A stretch of 64,000 nucleotides of DNA from Arthrobacter sp. N199823 (GCF_002929705.1 NZ_PJIN01000003.1:434001-498000); one strand, 5' to 3'. Positions 34,739 to 44,207 are shown, counted from the stretch's first letter. Notes: a model not told the origin generated them from the sequence alone. Numbers and translations are program-made.

Positions 34739-35971
34739 TTACTTCGCTGAGCCTAGGAATTCCTGCAGGCGCGCCACACCGATTGCGAGGTCGTCGTCGC
34801 CGAGTGCGTAGGACAAGCGCATGAAGCCGCTGGGACCAAAGGCCTCACCTGGCACAACAGCAACCTCGGCCTTGTCCAGGATCAGAGCCGCCAGTTCGGC
34901 GGACGTGGCGGGGCGGATGCCACCAATTTCACGGCCTAACAGGCCGCGGACATCTGCGTAAGCGTAGAAGGCGCCGTGCGGGGTGGGGCATTCCACGCCG
35001 TCGATGGAGTTCAGCGCGGCAACCATGGCTTGCCGGCGGCGGTCGAAGGCAACCTTCATTTCATCCACTGCCGTCAGCGGTCCGGAGACTGCCGCTAAGG
35101 CAGCCATCTGGGAGACATTGGCCACATTGGATGTTGCGTGGGATTGCATGTTGGTGGCGGCCTTGGTGACATCCAAAGGCGCGATCATCCAGCCCACGCG
35201 CCAACCGGTCATGGCGTACGTCTTGGCCACGCCGTTGAGGATGACCACGCGGTCGCCCAACTCGGGTACCGCAGTGGCAATGGAAGTGAAGGGAACGCCG
35301 TCGTAGGTCAGGTGCTCATAGATTTCGTCGGTGATAACCCAAAGGCCCTTGGCCGCGGCCCAAAGGCCGATTTCGCGGGTCTGCTCGGGGGAGTAAACAG
35401 CACCTGTCGGGTTGGACGGGGAGACGAACAGCAGCACCTTGGTGCGCGGCGTCAAGGCGGCCTCGAGCTGCTCCACGGTGACAAGGTAGCCCTGCTCGGG
35501 GCCTGCAAAGACCTCCACGGGAACGCCGCCGGCCAAGCGGATGGCCTCCGGGTACGTGGTCCAGAATGGCGTGGGAATGATGACCTCGTCGCCTGGATCG
35601 AGCAGTGTCGCGAATGATTCATACACGGCCTGCTTGCCGCCGTTGGTCACCAACACCTGGGCTGGATCTACTGCATAGCCGGAGTCACGCAGAGTCTTTT
35701 CTGCGATGGCCTTGCGCAGTTCGGGAAGCCCCGCAGCTGGCGAGTAGCGGTGGAATTTTGGTTGACGGGCCGCAGCTACGGCCGCTTCAACAATGTAGTC
35801 CGGGGTGGGGAAATCCGGTTCGCCCGCACCAAAGCCAATGACAGGGCGCCCTGCAGCCTTCAAGGCCTTGGCTTTGGCATCAACGGCCAGGGTTGCGGAT
35901 TCGGCAATCGCGGCGATCCTTGCGGAAACACGGCGGGAGTGGACTTGACCAACGCTCAATTCGGCAGACAT
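34739..35971 (-). CDS. Class I pyridoxal-phosphate aminotransferase (aspartate/prephenate type)
   Basis: The start is set at the ATG at 35971; an upstream TTG adds 12 poorly conserved residues. The 410 residues follow the fold type I aspartate aminotransferase 1b pattern: '[20 protein letters not shown]', '[11 protein letters not shown]', '[13 protein letters not shown]', '[14 protein letters not shown]', the PLP lysine in '[17 protein letters not shown]' and the C-terminal '[13 protein letters not shown]' with substrate Arg. It probably makes aspartate and possibly arogenate. It is monocistronic. The 216 bp between it and the tRNA hold no gene that I can see. Confidence 0.93.
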   Translation of the reverse strand: MSAELSVGQVHSRRVSARIAAIAESATLAVDAKAKALKAAGRPVIGFGAGEPDFPTPDYIVEAAVAAARQPKFHRYSPAAGLPELRKAIAEKTLRDSGYAVDPAQVLVTNGGKQAVYESFATLLDPGDEVIIPTPFWTTYPEAIRLAGGVPVEVFAGPEQGYLVTVEQLEAALTPRTKVLLFVSPSNPTGAVYSPEQTREIGLWAAAKGLWVITDEIYEHLTYDGVPFTSIATAVPELGDRVVILNGVAKTYAMTGWRVGWMIAPLDVTKAATNMQSHATSNVANVSQMAALAAVSGPLTAVDEMKVAFDRRRQAMVAALNSIDGVECPTPHGAFYAYADVRGLLGREIGGIRPATSAELAALILDKAEVAVVPGEAFGPSGFMRLSYALGDDDLAIGVARLQEFLGSAK

Positions 35972-36223
35972 CAGGATTCTTTCTTCGGTGGGAGGCCCAA
36001 AATACAAACTTCGTCACCCTCTACTTTAGGTGCATCCGGTCCTCGGTTCGACTATCGCCGCATCAATGCGTAGAATGGATAATCGGTGTTCAAACACCAT
36101 GATGGTTCACGCCTTCAAGCCGGTTTGGAATCACGGCCTTGAGACTGTAAGTTATTCATGGTTTACAAACGCCGAGCGGATCTTTCAACGCAGATGATGT
36201 TTCGGTTTGTGTGTGAATCCCAA

Positions 36224-36296
36224 AGGGTAGTGGCGCAATTGGTAGCGCAGCGGTCTCCAAAACCGCAGGTTGCAGGTTCGAGTCCTGTCTGCCCTG
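36224..36296 (+). tRNA. tRNA-Trp (anticodon CCA)
   Basis: The 73-nt cloverleaf has acceptor AGGGTAG pairing with CTGCCCT (one G-T pair), a D-arm GGCGCAATTGGTAGCGC, and an anticodon arm with loop CTCCAAA giving CCA. The T-arm is GCAGGTTCGAGTCCTGT and the discriminator base is G at 36296. The 3' CCA is not encoded. Its place just before secE is conserved in actinobacteria. Confidence 0.95.
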
Positions 36297-36414
36297 CGCA
36301 TGGAAGTGGCATCTTTGTTTCGCGGCTTCGTCGCAAAATGAGTTCCACCTCCAAGCGAATACTAAGCACGTCGCGCGGTCCGAATCTACGGATTTGCGAG
36401 TTCTCCAACGAACG

Positions 36415-36705
36415 ATGAGTGAGGCACTGGTGTCCGAAACTGCGGCAAGCGGTTCCAAGGGATCTGCCAAGAAGGCTGGAAAGCCCGGCAAGCCCGGCTT
36501 TTTCGCTGGCATCGCCCTCTTCCTCCGCCAAGTCATCGGCGAGCTGAAGAAGGTTGTCACACCCACTCGCAAAGAGTTGATTAACATGACTACCGTTGTG
36601 TTGGTATTCGTAGTTATCGTGATGGGTATTGTTACCGTCCTGGATCTCGGCTTCGGCCAAGCTGTGCTGTGGATCTTCGGTGGAAACGTAAACCTCGAGC
36701 AGTAA
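36415..36705 (+). CDS. secE: Preprotein translocase subunit SecE
   Basis: SecE is the small essential clamp of the SecYEG channel. The 96 residues have a basic N-terminus and 'FLRQVIGELKKVVTPTRKELI', the conserved amphipathic helix. One membrane helix follows ('NMTTVVLVFVVIVMGIVTVLDLGFG'), as in single-helix actinobacterial SecE. The start may be the ATG at 36415 or the GTG at 36430, which has a better-placed GTGAGG. nusG follows after 88 bp. Confidence 0.95.
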   Translation: MSEALVSETAASGSKGSAKKAGKPGKPGFFAGIALFLRQVIGELKKVVTPTRKELINMTTVVLVFVVIVMGIVTVLDLGFGQAVLWIFGGNVNLEQ

Positions 36706-36793
36706 GACGCTCAAACTGGCCGACCCCGCTGAAAATATTTGGCATGGGTCGGTTTGAGCCATTTAAGAAACGCACAAGGAAAGCAGGAAATTC

Positions 36794-37618
36794 GTGTCTG
36801 AGCTGGAGCCCGAGGCAACAAACAGTGAGCAGGACCAGGACACTGTGGTTGCTGATGCTGCCATCAATGCCGACCTTGATGTTGTTGACGGCGAAACTGC
36901 TGACACTGTAGACGCAGAAACTGCGGAAGCAGCAGAGGCAGAAACCGTTGATGCAGAAGTTGACGCAGATGCAGAAGCAGCAACCGACGAGCCGGCCGCT
37001 GACGCCGAGCCTGAGGTTGACCATGCCGAAGAGTTCAAGGCTAAGCTGCGTCGCCAGGAGGGTGACTGGTACGTCATTCACTCCTACGCCGGTTACGAAA
37101 ACCGCGTCAAGGTCAACCTTGAATCACGAAGCCTGTCGCTGAACATGGAAGATTACATCTTCGAAATTCAGGTCCCCATGGAAGAAGTCGTGGAGATCAA
37201 GAATGCACAGCGCAAGGTTGTTAACCGCGTTCGCATCCCCGGCTACGTGCTGGTCCGTATGGACCTGACCGACGCCTCATGGGGCGTTGTTCGCCACACT
37301 CCCGGTGTTACAGGCTTCGTTGGCAACGCCCACAACCCGGTTCCGCTGCGTTTGGATGAAGTCTTCTCCATGCTTGCCCCGATCTTCGAAGAGCAGCAGG
37401 CAGAAGAGACCGGCGTTCCGTTGCGTCACGATCCCAGCGACGCCGAGATTGACTTTGAGGTTGGCGAAGCCGTCATCGTCAAGGATGGTCCGTTCGAAGG
37501 CCTGTCCGCCTCGATCTCCGAGATCAAGCCCGAAGCTGCACAGCTGGTGGTTCTGGTTTCCATCTTCGAGCGTGAAACCCCCGTTACGCTCGCATTCAAC
37601 CAGGTCACCAAGATCTAG
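36794..37618 (+). CDS. nusG: Transcription termination/antitermination factor NusG
   Basis: NusG binds RNA polymerase and links it to Rho and ribosomes. The 274 residues start with GTG. An acidic, Ala/Glu/Asp-rich extension (1-82) precedes the NGN domain ('[21 protein letters not shown]', '[29 protein letters not shown]') and the C-terminal KOW domain ('[24 protein letters not shown]', about 215-274). The extension makes it about 90 residues longer than E. coli NusG (181); such extensions are known in actinobacteria. Confidence 0.97.
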   Translation: MSELEPEATNSEQDQDTVVADAAINADLDVVDGETADTVDAETAEAAEAETVDAEVDADAEAATDEPAADAEPEVDHAEEFKAKLRRQEGDWYVIHSYAGYENRVKVNLESRSLSLNMEDYIFEIQVPMEEVVEIKNAQRKVVNRVRIPGYVLVRMDLTDASWGVVRHTPGVTGFVGNAHNPVPLRLDEVFSMLAPIFEEQQAEETGVPLRHDPSDAEIDFEVGEAVIVKDGPFEGLSASISEIKPEAAQLVVLVSIFERETPVTLAFNQVTKI

Positions 37619-37747
37619 TTGCCCCTAAATTTCGTTCCGCAGGGGCGTGCTTAGTTCCCTGCGAAACGTTCGGCCGGACGCCATCTGGCCACCCACCTTG
37701 GACGCGCTCCGTCGACCAAGGAAAGATATTGAGAGAAGGACCCTACA

Positions 37748-38179
37748 TTGGCTCCCAAGAAAAAGGTCACCGGCCTTATCAAGCTGCAGATCCAGGCAGG
37801 CGCCGCTAACCCGGCACCGCCCATCGGTCCCGCGCTTGGCCAGCACGGTGTCAACATCATGGAATTCTGCAAGGCGTACAACGCTGCAACGGAATCCCAG
37901 CGCGGAAACGTTATCCCGGTTGAAATCACGGTTTACGAAGACCGTTCATTCACCTTCATCACCAAGACCCCGCCGGCTGCAGAGCTCATCAAAAAGGCTG
38001 CAGGCATTGCTAAGGGTTCAGGTACGCCGCACACCGTCAAGGTTGCTCAGCTGACCAAGGCTCAGGTTACCGAGATCGCCACCCAGAAGATGGTTGACCT
38101 CAACGCCACGAGCATCGAAGGCGCAGAGAAGATCATCGCCGGTACCGCCCGTTCCATGGGTGTCACCGTCGAAGCATAA
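37748..38179 (+). CDS. rplK: 50S ribosomal protein L11
   Basis: L11 forms the GTPase-associated centre base with 23S rRNA. The 143 residues match the family length and carry '[34 protein letters not shown]' and the C-terminal rRNA-binding helix. The start codon is TTG at 37748, with AGAAGGA upstream. rplA follows after 147 bp. Confidence 0.97.
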   Translation: MAPKKKVTGLIKLQIQAGAANPAPPIGPALGQHGVNIMEFCKAYNAATESQRGNVIPVEITVYEDRSFTFITKTPPAAELIKKAAGIAKGSGTPHTVKVAQLTKAQVTEIATQKMVDLNATSIEGAEKIIAGTARSMGVTVEA

Positions 38180-38326
38180 GTCTTTTTAGACTTTCGCTTT
38201 ACGCCCATTTGGGCACAACAAACATTAAGAACGACGCCGGATGACTCACCTTGAGTGGGCACGGCGGACGTAGTGGCAGGGCCCGCGCGGTCCTAACGAC
38301 CACAACTGCACAAGGAGAAACGCAGC

Positions 38327-39034
38327 ATGGCAAAGCGCAGTAAAGCATATGAGGCAGCTCAGGCCAAGATCGATGCGGAGACAGTATACGCACCCTTCGA
38401 CGCCATCAAGCTCGCCAAGGAGACCAACCCCTCCAAGTTCGACGCTACCGTTGAGGTTGCCTTCCGCTTAGGTGTAGACCCTCGCAAGGCTGACCAGATG
38501 ATTCGCGGAACGGTTAACCTGCCTCACGGTACCGGTAAGACCGCTCGCGTCCTGGTTTTCGCAACCGGTGAGCGTGCAGAAGCTGCCATCGCAGCTGGCG
38601 CCGACTTCGTTGGTACCGACGACCTGATCGAAAAGATCCAGGGCGGCTGGACCGACTTCGACGCAGCCGTTGCTACACCTGACCTCATGGGTAAGGTTGG
38701 CCGTTTGGGTAAGGTTCTGGGTCCTCGTAACCTCATGCCTAACCCGAAGACCGGTACCGTCACCAACGACGTTGCCAAGGCTGTTAACGAAATCAAGGGT
38801 GGAAAGATCGACTTCCGCGTCGACAAGCACTCCAACCTTCACTTCATCATCGGCAAGGTTTCCTTCGACGCTGAGAAGCTGGGCGAAAACTACGCAGCAG
38901 CTCTGGAAGAAGTGCTTCGTTTGAAGCCGTCAGCTTCCAAGGGCCGCTACCTGCAGAAGGCTACCGTCTCCACGACGTTCGGCCCCGGCATCCCCGTGGA
39001 TCCGGCTGCAACCAAGGTAATGGTTGAAGCCTAA
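38327..39034 (+). CDS. rplA: 50S ribosomal protein L1
   Basis: L1 binds the L1 stalk of 23S rRNA and often represses its own operon. The 235 residues have family segments '[33 protein letters not shown]' and '[14 protein letters not shown]'. It starts with ATG after AAGGAG. A strong terminator follows, so rplKA is transcriptionally separate from rplJL. Confidence 0.97.
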   Translation: MAKRSKAYEAAQAKIDAETVYAPFDAIKLAKETNPSKFDATVEVAFRLGVDPRKADQMIRGTVNLPHGTGKTARVLVFATGERAEAAIAAGADFVGTDDLIEKIQGGWTDFDAAVATPDLMGKVGRLGKVLGPRNLMPNPKTGTVTNDVAKAVNEIKGGKIDFRVDKHSNLHFIIGKVSFDAEKLGENYAAALEEVLRLKPSASKGRYLQKATVSTTFGPGIPVDPAATKVMVEA

Positions 39035-39052
39035 GCTTCACTAAATTCCTGA

Positions 39053-39097
39053 GAAAGGGCTGACGCAGCGTTACGCTGCGTCAGCCCTTTCTTGTTT
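39053..39097 (+). terminator. Terminator after rplA
   Basis: A perfect 18-bp stem (39053-39070 / 39074-39091) has a 3-nt loop and a TTGTTT tail. It ends the secE-nusG-rplK-rplA transcript. Confidence 0.9.
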
Positions 39098-39148
39098 GCA
39101 TGCTGGTACGTTAGAAAGATGACTGAAACAGTAGGGGAGGGAGCACAG

Positions 39149-39694
39149 GTGCAATTTCGTATCCGTCAGGCTGGCGCAGCTGATGCTCCCGCGCTGGCAG
39201 AGCTTGCCGCGCTGACCTTTCCGGTGGCTTGTCCTCCCACTAGCCCCAAAACCGAAGTAGCAGCGTTTATTCAAGCGCATCTTGGGCCTGATACCTTCGC
39301 CGCGTATTTGGCAGATCCGCTGCGGGTGATATTTGTCGCCGAAGATCAAGCTCCCTCAACGACGGGCCGCCTGCTGGCTTACACCATCTTGGTAGACACG
39401 CCCCCGGTCGATGCTGACGTGGCGGGGCTCGTGAGCGCACCGGACGCCATCGAATTCAGCAAGTGTTATGCACATCCTGACGCTCATGGCCACGGTGTGG
39501 GGGCCAGCATCATGGCTGCCAGCTTAGATTGGATTGCCAGCCAGGGGCGCCAACATACTTGGCTTGGGGTCAACAGCGAGAACGAACGCGCGCAGAAATT
39601 TTATCGGAAGCATGGGTTCGCCATAGTTGGCACCAGAAGCTTTCAATTGGGGAAACAGATCGAGCATGATTACGTCATGGTGCGGTCGGATTGA
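39149..39694 (+). CDS. GNAT-family N-acetyltransferase
   Basis: The start is set at the GTG at 39149 because a GGGGAGGGAG Shine-Dalgarno precedes it at ideal spacing; an ATG at 39119 is the alternative. The 181 residues form one GNAT domain with the acetyl-CoA loop 'CYAHPDAHGHGVGASIMAASLDWI' and 'VNSENERAQKFYRKHGFAIVG'. Substrate unknown. It lies between rplA and rplJ, 24 bp before a second GNAT gene, so the two form a small operon inserted into the ribosomal-protein cluster. Confidence 0.88.
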   Translation: MQFRIRQAGAADAPALAELAALTFPVACPPTSPKTEVAAFIQAHLGPDTFAAYLADPLRVIFVAEDQAPSTTGRLLAYTILVDTPPVDADVAGLVSAPDAIEFSKCYAHPDAHGHGVGASIMAASLDWIASQGRQHTWLGVNSENERAQKFYRKHGFAIVGTRSFQLGKQIEHDYVMVRSD

Positions 39695-39718
39695 AAGAAA
39701 GAGACAGGTATTTTTGCC

Positions 39719-40804
39719 ATGGCTGAAGCCACCGTCGAACAATTGCGGGTTCCTGAGAATCTTTTGGATAGCTCTGCTGCAGACTTCCTAGAGGCTGTGG
39801 AAGTCTCCCGACAAGTCCGCATCAACACGTGGGGCAATGATCTTCTGGCCTATACGCCTGCGGAGCTTTTCGCTCTTTGCCACGATCCCTACGAGTGGTA
39901 CGTGGTCCTGGTGGCGCGCAATGGCTCAAAGATCATTGGGCGCGCCGGCATCGCGATGCCACTAGATGACAACACCGACTTGGCGCATGTGACCTTGGAT
40001 GTGCTGCCCGAGGCGGCAGGAAACGGCATTGGCCGGAAACTTCTCGAAGCGGCTGAGCTCTTTGTGAAGGGTGAGAATCGCAAAATTGTGGTGGTTGAGA
40101 CCAATCATCCCGCTGCAGATCTTGAAGCTGCCGGCTCCACCGGAGAGCGGATTCCCGCAGCTCAGGGAGGTAGTGATCTCCCGCTCAAGAGCCGCGAAGC
40201 TCGTTTTGCCAGCAATGCCGGCTACGCACTGGAACGTGTGGAGCAGTTCAGTGCCTGCACCATGCCTCCTCCCGGAGATCTCCTGGCACAGCTGGCCCGT
40301 CGGGCTGAGGGAACGCATCAAGGCGCCTACCGTGTTCACCAGTGGCTGGATGCCTGCCCCGAGGAGTGGGCCGCGGACTTTGTCCGTCTGGAAAAGGGCC
40401 ATAACGAAGACGACGGCGATCTTGGTACTTGGGATGTGAAGCAGCTTCGAGAAGCCGAAGAGCTGTCCCGGCTCACTGGTCGGCGCACCATTGTCAGCGC
40501 GGCTGAACACCTGGAAACAGGGGCGCTAGTGGCTTTCACCTCCATTTCATTGCTGGGGCATCGTGACGACGTAGCTTTCCAGGACGACACCGTGGTGGAG
40601 GAAGTCCACAAGGGTAAGGATGTGGGGCTGTTCATCAAGGTTGCCAATATGGAACAGCTGGAACTGCATTTTCCCACGTTGCGAACGCTCTACACCTGGA
40701 ATTCCCCGGAGAACCAATACATGCTGGCAGTCAACGCAGCCTTGGGGTACGTTGGCGCTGGCGTAACGGGGCAGTGGCGCAAGGACTTCAACGCCGTCGA
40801 TTAG
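39719..40804 (+). CDS. Tandem-GNAT acetyltransferase
   Basis: The 361 residues comprise an N-terminal GNAT domain with the loop 'HVTLDVLPEAAGNGIGRKLLEAAELF' (about 94-119) and a C-terminal GNAT-like half ending 'LYTWNSPENQYMLAVNAALGYVGAG', where the 'N..N....N..LGY' pattern is typical of mycothiol synthase-like tandem GNATs. It is not MshD itself, which is at 15982. Substrate unknown. Confidence 0.85.
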   Translation: MAEATVEQLRVPENLLDSSAADFLEAVEVSRQVRINTWGNDLLAYTPAELFALCHDPYEWYVVLVARNGSKIIGRAGIAMPLDDNTDLAHVTLDVLPEAAGNGIGRKLLEAAELFVKGENRKIVVVETNHPAADLEAAGSTGERIPAAQGGSDLPLKSREARFASNAGYALERVEQFSACTMPPPGDLLAQLARRAEGTHQGAYRVHQWLDACPEEWAADFVRLEKGHNEDDGDLGTWDVKQLREAEELSRLTGRRTIVSAAEHLETGALVAFTSISLLGHRDDVAFQDDTVVEEVHKGKDVGLFIKVANMEQLELHFPTLRTLYTWNSPENQYMLAVNAALGYVGAGVTGQWRKDFNAVD

Positions 40805-40869
40805 CTACGTGAGCCGGAAGTGTGGCCTATTGCACCTTTCCACGATTTGGATTCATGGCGGCCGCTCCT

Positions 40870-41097
40870 GTAGGCTTGAAGCACCAAAGACCGTCGGTCG
40901 ATGATAATCACCCCCAGCTTGATGATGCAGCATGCATCCTGATGCGCTGGATATGGGCAGTTTTTCATCCGAAAGTCCTTCAACAGGACGGCCAGCGCAG
41001 GTGCACAAAGCTTATGTAGCAGTGTTGAACCGGGAGAAATCCCATGGATCCGCTGCCACCAAACGCCCCGTACATCTGTGCGGGGCGTTTTTGTTTT
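40870..41097 (+). ncRNA. rplJL leader with attenuator hairpin (probable L10 leader)
   Basis: The 360 bp before rplJ has no gene. Near its end a 10-bp GC stem (41061-41070 / 41081-41090, AAACGCCCCG with CGGGGCGTTT) runs into TTTTGTTTT, a full intrinsic terminator 68 bp before the rplJ start codon. Upstream are smaller hairpins and a CCGGGAGAAATCCC element that could form an L10-binding helix. A TGATAAT at 40902-40908 may be a -10 box. Known L10 leaders sense free L10(L12)4. The exact fold was not computed. Confidence 0.55.
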
Positions 41098-41164
41098 ACC
41101 AGATGCCCTCACAGGTTGACGGCAGGACCAGCAAAGGCCGGCAACTATTCCCGGAAGGAGTGTT

Positions 41165-41752
41165 ATGGCAACGCCAACAAAGGTGGCTGCAGTTGCAGAA
41201 ATCACAAACGATTTCAATGAGTCAACTGCCGCAGTCCTAACCGAATACCGTGGGCTCACCGTAGCTCAGCTCAAAGAGCTGCGCGTTTCTCTCGGCCAGG
41301 ACACCAAGTTCTCGGTTGTTAAGAACACCCTGACTGCCATTGCGGCTAAGGAAGCTGGTGTTGATGCTTTCGAAGGTCAGCTCTCCGGCCCCACCGCAAT
41401 TGCGTTCATCAAGGGTGACGCTGTTGCAGCAGCAAAGAGCCTGACGGATTTTGCAAAAGCCAACAAGCAGCTGGTCATCAAGACCGGTCTGTTCGAAGGT
41501 AAAGCTCTCGATGCTGCGGGAGTTGCCGCACTGGCCGCTCTCGAGTCTCGCGAACTGCAGCTGGCACGCATTGCTGCCGTCCTCAAGGCTCCGATGGCCG
41601 CCGCTGCGCGCACCATCGAAGCTTTGCGCGTGAAGCTCGCCGAAGGCGCTCCTGTTGAAGAGGCTCCGGCCGCTGAAGAAGCTCCCGCTGCTGAAGAGGC
41701 TCCGGCCGCTGAAGAAGCTCCGGCCGTAGAAGCCGAGACCACCGAAGCATAG
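41165..41752 (+). CDS. rplJ: 50S ribosomal protein L10
   Basis: L10 anchors L7/L12 dimers to the ribosome. The 195 residues have 'TEYRGLTVAQLKELRVSLGQ' near the N-terminus and the helical L12-binding region. The C-terminal tail (about 165-195) is an Ala/Glu/Pro repeat, EEAPAAEEAPAAEEAP, encoded by 15-bp tandem units. ATG with GGAAGGAG upstream. Confidence 0.97.
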   Translation: MATPTKVAAVAEITNDFNESTAAVLTEYRGLTVAQLKELRVSLGQDTKFSVVKNTLTAIAAKEAGVDAFEGQLSGPTAIAFIKGDAVAAAKSLTDFAKANKQLVIKTGLFEGKALDAAGVAALAALESRELQLARIAAVLKAPMAAAARTIEALRVKLAEGAPVEEAPAAEEAPAAEEAPAAEEAPAVEAETTEA

Positions 41753-41876
41753 CGTGCGCCGTCTTCGGACGCGCCGCCTGCCAGCAGGTGATCACCCCTA
41801 GTATTTCCCTAGATCCAACAGGGTTTAGGTTTATGGATTCGCCCCTCGCGGGCAAAACACAGAAGGAGCGCCACTC

Positions 41877-42251
41877 ATGGCTAAGCTCACCAACGACGAG
41901 CTCATTGCAGCTTTCAAGGAACTGACCATCATCGAGCTCTCCGAGTTCGTTACCCTCTTCGAAGAGACCTTCGAAGTAACTGCTGCTGCTGTTGCAGTTG
42001 CAGGCCCCGCCGGTGGCGGAGCTGAAGAAGCCGCAGAGCAGACTGAATTCGACGTTATCCTCGAAGCAGCCGGCGACAAGAAGATCGCTGTTATCAAGGA
42101 AGTTCGCTCCATCACTTCCTTGGGTCTGAAGGAAGCCAAGGAGGTCGTTGATTCGGCTCCTAAGGCTGTTCTTGAAGGCGCAACGAAGGAAGCTGCTGAG
42201 AAGGCCAAGGAAGCTCTCGAAGCTGCCGGCGCCACGGTTACCCTCAAGTAA
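41877..42251 (+). CDS. rplL: 50S ribosomal protein L7/L12
   Basis: This is the 124-residue stalk protein that recruits translation factors. It has an N-terminal dimerisation helix ('[26 protein letters not shown]'), an Ala/Gly hinge (about 38-52) and the C-terminal domain '[39 protein letters not shown]'. It is co-transcribed with rplJ and followed at once by a terminator. Confidence 0.98.
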   Translation: MAKLTNDELIAAFKELTIIELSEFVTLFEETFEVTAAAVAVAGPAGGGAEEAAEQTEFDVILEAAGDKKIAVIKEVRSITSLGLKEAKEVVDSAPKAVLEGATKEAAEKAKEALEAAGATVTLK

Positions 42252-42266
42252 TCACCTCGCACTTCT

Positions 42267-42302
42267 AAAGAAGCCCCGCACCAATTGGTGCGGGGCTTCT
42301 TT
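42267..42302 (+). terminator. Terminator after rplL
   Basis: A 36-nt perfect palindrome (18-bp arms meeting at AATT) ends in TTT, 15 bp after the rplL stop. Confidence 0.85.
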
Positions 42303-42314
42303 GCGCCTGTCCCC

Positions 42315-42525
42315 GACGCTGCATCATCTTTTGGGCTTTTTTGGGCGACGCTGCATCATCTTTTGGGCTTTTTTGGGCGACGCTGCATCATCTTTTGGGC
42401 ACTCACGCTAGGCGCTCGCTCACCCGCCCTTCAAATATCGACAGCAAGTGATGGAGCGTTGGCCAAAAACACCCGGGATGTGATGAAGCGTTGGCCGAAA
42501 ACGCCCGGGATGTGAGGGAGCGTTG
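42315..42525. repeat. Two 32-bp tandem-repeat arrays in inverted orientation
   Basis: The left array has units starting at 42315, 42347 and 42379 (2.7 copies, units 1 and 2 identical). The right array has units at 42448, 42480 and 42512 (about 2.4 copies). Both have exactly 32-bp periods. The reverse complement of the left unit aligns with the right unit (shared GATGNAGCGT, GCC/GGCC, AAAA, CCC), so the arrays face each other across 47 bp. The right array runs up to the stop codon of the YbaK gene. There are no spacers, so this is not CRISPR. Confidence 0.8.
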
Positions 42526-43011
42526 CTATTCGGGCACGGAGATGTCGGCCACCACGGCGCCGTAGGCCGCTACAAGTGCGTCCGCATCGACGAACATGCT
42601 GTAGCCGTGCTCGCCAGCGCCCATGGCAACCTTGCGCCCGGATATGCTCTCGTCGGCGTAGACGGGCCACGCCGTAGTGCTGCCCAGGGGAGTGATGGTG
42701 CCGCGCTCGTAGCCCGTGGCTTCCAGGGCCACCTCCGCCTTGGGCATTTGTAGCTTGTTGACACCAACCACCGTGCGTAGCTTGGGCCAAGAGATGGAAC
42801 GGCCGCCGGGCACCAGGGCAAACAGAAACGTCCCATCACTTCGCTTGACCACCAGAGACTTCACAATGTCCTGTGGCGTGATTCCCATGAGAGTGGCAGC
42901 CTCTTCCAAAGAATTGGCTGCAGGGCGGGCAAAGATTTCTACTGCGAGTCCGCGTGCTGCTGCGTCCGCCGCGACCCGGGCATGGCCCTCGGGCAAAGAG
43001 TCGCCGGTCAT
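42526..43011 (-). CDS. YbaK/EbsC-family aminoacyl-tRNA deacylase
   Basis: The start is at the ATG at 43011, which overlaps the thiolase stop codon as ATGA. The 161 residues match the YbaK editing domain: 'EEAATLMGITPQDIVKSLVVK', 'FLFALVPGGRSISWPKLRTVVG' and 'ATGYERGTITPLGS'. Such proteins hydrolyse mischarged tRNAs, for example Cys-tRNA(Pro) in the YbaK subgroup. Subgroup specificity cannot be fixed here. Confidence 0.9.
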   Translation of the reverse strand: MTGDSLPEGHARVAADAAARGLAVEIFARPAANSLEEAATLMGITPQDIVKSLVVKRSDGTFLFALVPGGRSISWPKLRTVVGVNKLQMPKAEVALEATGYERGTITPLGSTTAWPVYADESISGRKVAMGAGEHGYSMFVDADALVAAYGAVVADISVPE

Positions 43012-44207
43012 TCTGCGTCCCGGAACAGCAACAGAGCTTCCCCCTGGCCGCCACCGCCGCACAATGACACGGCAGCCTTTCCTGTCCCTCGCCTGCTCAA
43101 TTCCATGGCTGCATGCAGTGCCAGCCGCGCGCCGGAGGCCCCGATGGGGTGGCCTAGCGCAATGGCGCCGCCATGGATGTTGCACTTCTCCAAGGGGAAG
43201 TCCAGATCGCGCAAGGACTGAACAGCAACTGAGCCGAAGGCCTCATTGATCTCAATGAAGTCTAGGTCCGCCACGGTCCAGCCTGCCGTTGAAAGCGCCC
43301 GGTTAATGGCATTGGAGGGCTGCGAGTGCAGTGAATTATCGGGCCCGGCCACCTGACCGGGGGCGCCCACCACAGCGAGCCACGTCAGGCCGTGCTCTTC
43401 CGCATAGGCGCGCGATGACAACACCAGGGCGCTGGCGCCGTCGGATAGGGGAGAGGAGTTCCCTGCCGTAATGGCGCCGTCAGCGGTAAAGGCTGGACGC
43501 AAGCCGGCCAGAGTATCCACAGTGGTCTGCGGACGAATTCCCTCGTCCTGATTCAGAGTCAGTGGATCGCCCTTACGCTGGGGAACCAGCACGGGGACGA
43601 TCTCGTCGGTGAAAACACCGGCTGCGGCCGCTACAGCTGCGCGCTGGTGTGAGGCTGCGGCCACCTCGTCTTGAGCGGTGCGGGTGATATTTAGCCGAAT
43701 GTTTCCACGTTCCGTGGACAGGCCCATGGAGTCGTTGTCGAAGGCGTCCGTCAGCCCATCATGTGCCGCCACGTCGAGGGCCTCGATGGCGCCATAGGCC
43801 CAGCCTTTGCGTGATCCTGGCAAAAGATGCGGGGCCTGAGTCATGGATTCCTGCCCTCCGGCAACCACCACGTGAGCTTCCCCACTTCGAATCAGTCGCG
43901 CAGCATCAATGATTGCTGTCAGCCCGGACAGGCAGACCTTGTTGATGGTCAGCGCTGGCACATTCCAGCCAATGCCAGCTCCCACGGAGCTCTGCCGTGC
44001 CGGGTTCTGACCGGCACCGGCCTGGAGAACCTGGCCCATAATGACCTGATCGATGTCCGCAACGTCCACGCCCGATCGGGTGAGCGCAGCGGCGATAGCC
44101 TTTGCGCCAAGTTCGGCGCCGGTAAATGACGCCAGCTGACCGTTCAGCCGCCCCTGTGGAGTGCGGGCTCCGGCAAGAATTACTACATCGTTTGCTTGTG
44201 ACGCCAT
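43008..44207 (-). CDS. Acetyl-CoA C-acetyltransferase (thiolase)
   Basis: The 399 residues follow the biosynthetic thiolase pattern: nucleophilic Cys in 'NKVCLSGLTAI', 'NEAFGSVAVQ', His in 'GGAIALGHPIGASGARL' and the second Cys in 'VSLCGGGGQGEALL'. It condenses or cleaves acetoacetyl-CoA/3-ketoacyl-CoA in the cytosol. It is first in a two-gene operon with the YbaK-like gene and divergent from rpoB. Confidence 0.95.
   Translation of the reverse strand: MASQANDVVILAGARTPQGRLNGQLASFTGAELGAKAIAAALTRSGVDVADIDQVIMGQVLQAGAGQNPARQSSVGAGIGWNVPALTINKVCLSGLTAIIDAARLIRSGEAHVVVAGGQESMTQAPHLLPGSRKGWAYGAIEALDVAAHDGLTDAFDNDSMGLSTERGNIRLNITRTAQDEVAAASHQRAAVAAAAGVFTDEIVPVLVPQRKGDPLTLNQDEGIRPQTTVDTLAGLRPAFTADGAITAGNSSPLSDGASALVLSSRAYAEEHGLTWLAVVGAPGQVAGPDNSLHSQPSNAINRALSTAGWTVADLDFIEINEAFGSVAVQSLRDLDFPLEKCNIHGGAIALGHPIGASGARLALHAAMELSRRGTGKAAVSLCGGGGQGEALLLFRDAE

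Noticed and set aside
42315-42525. CRISPR array
   Set aside because: The 32-bp units are directly adjacent with no unique spacers, the two arrays are inverted to each other, and no cas gene is near.
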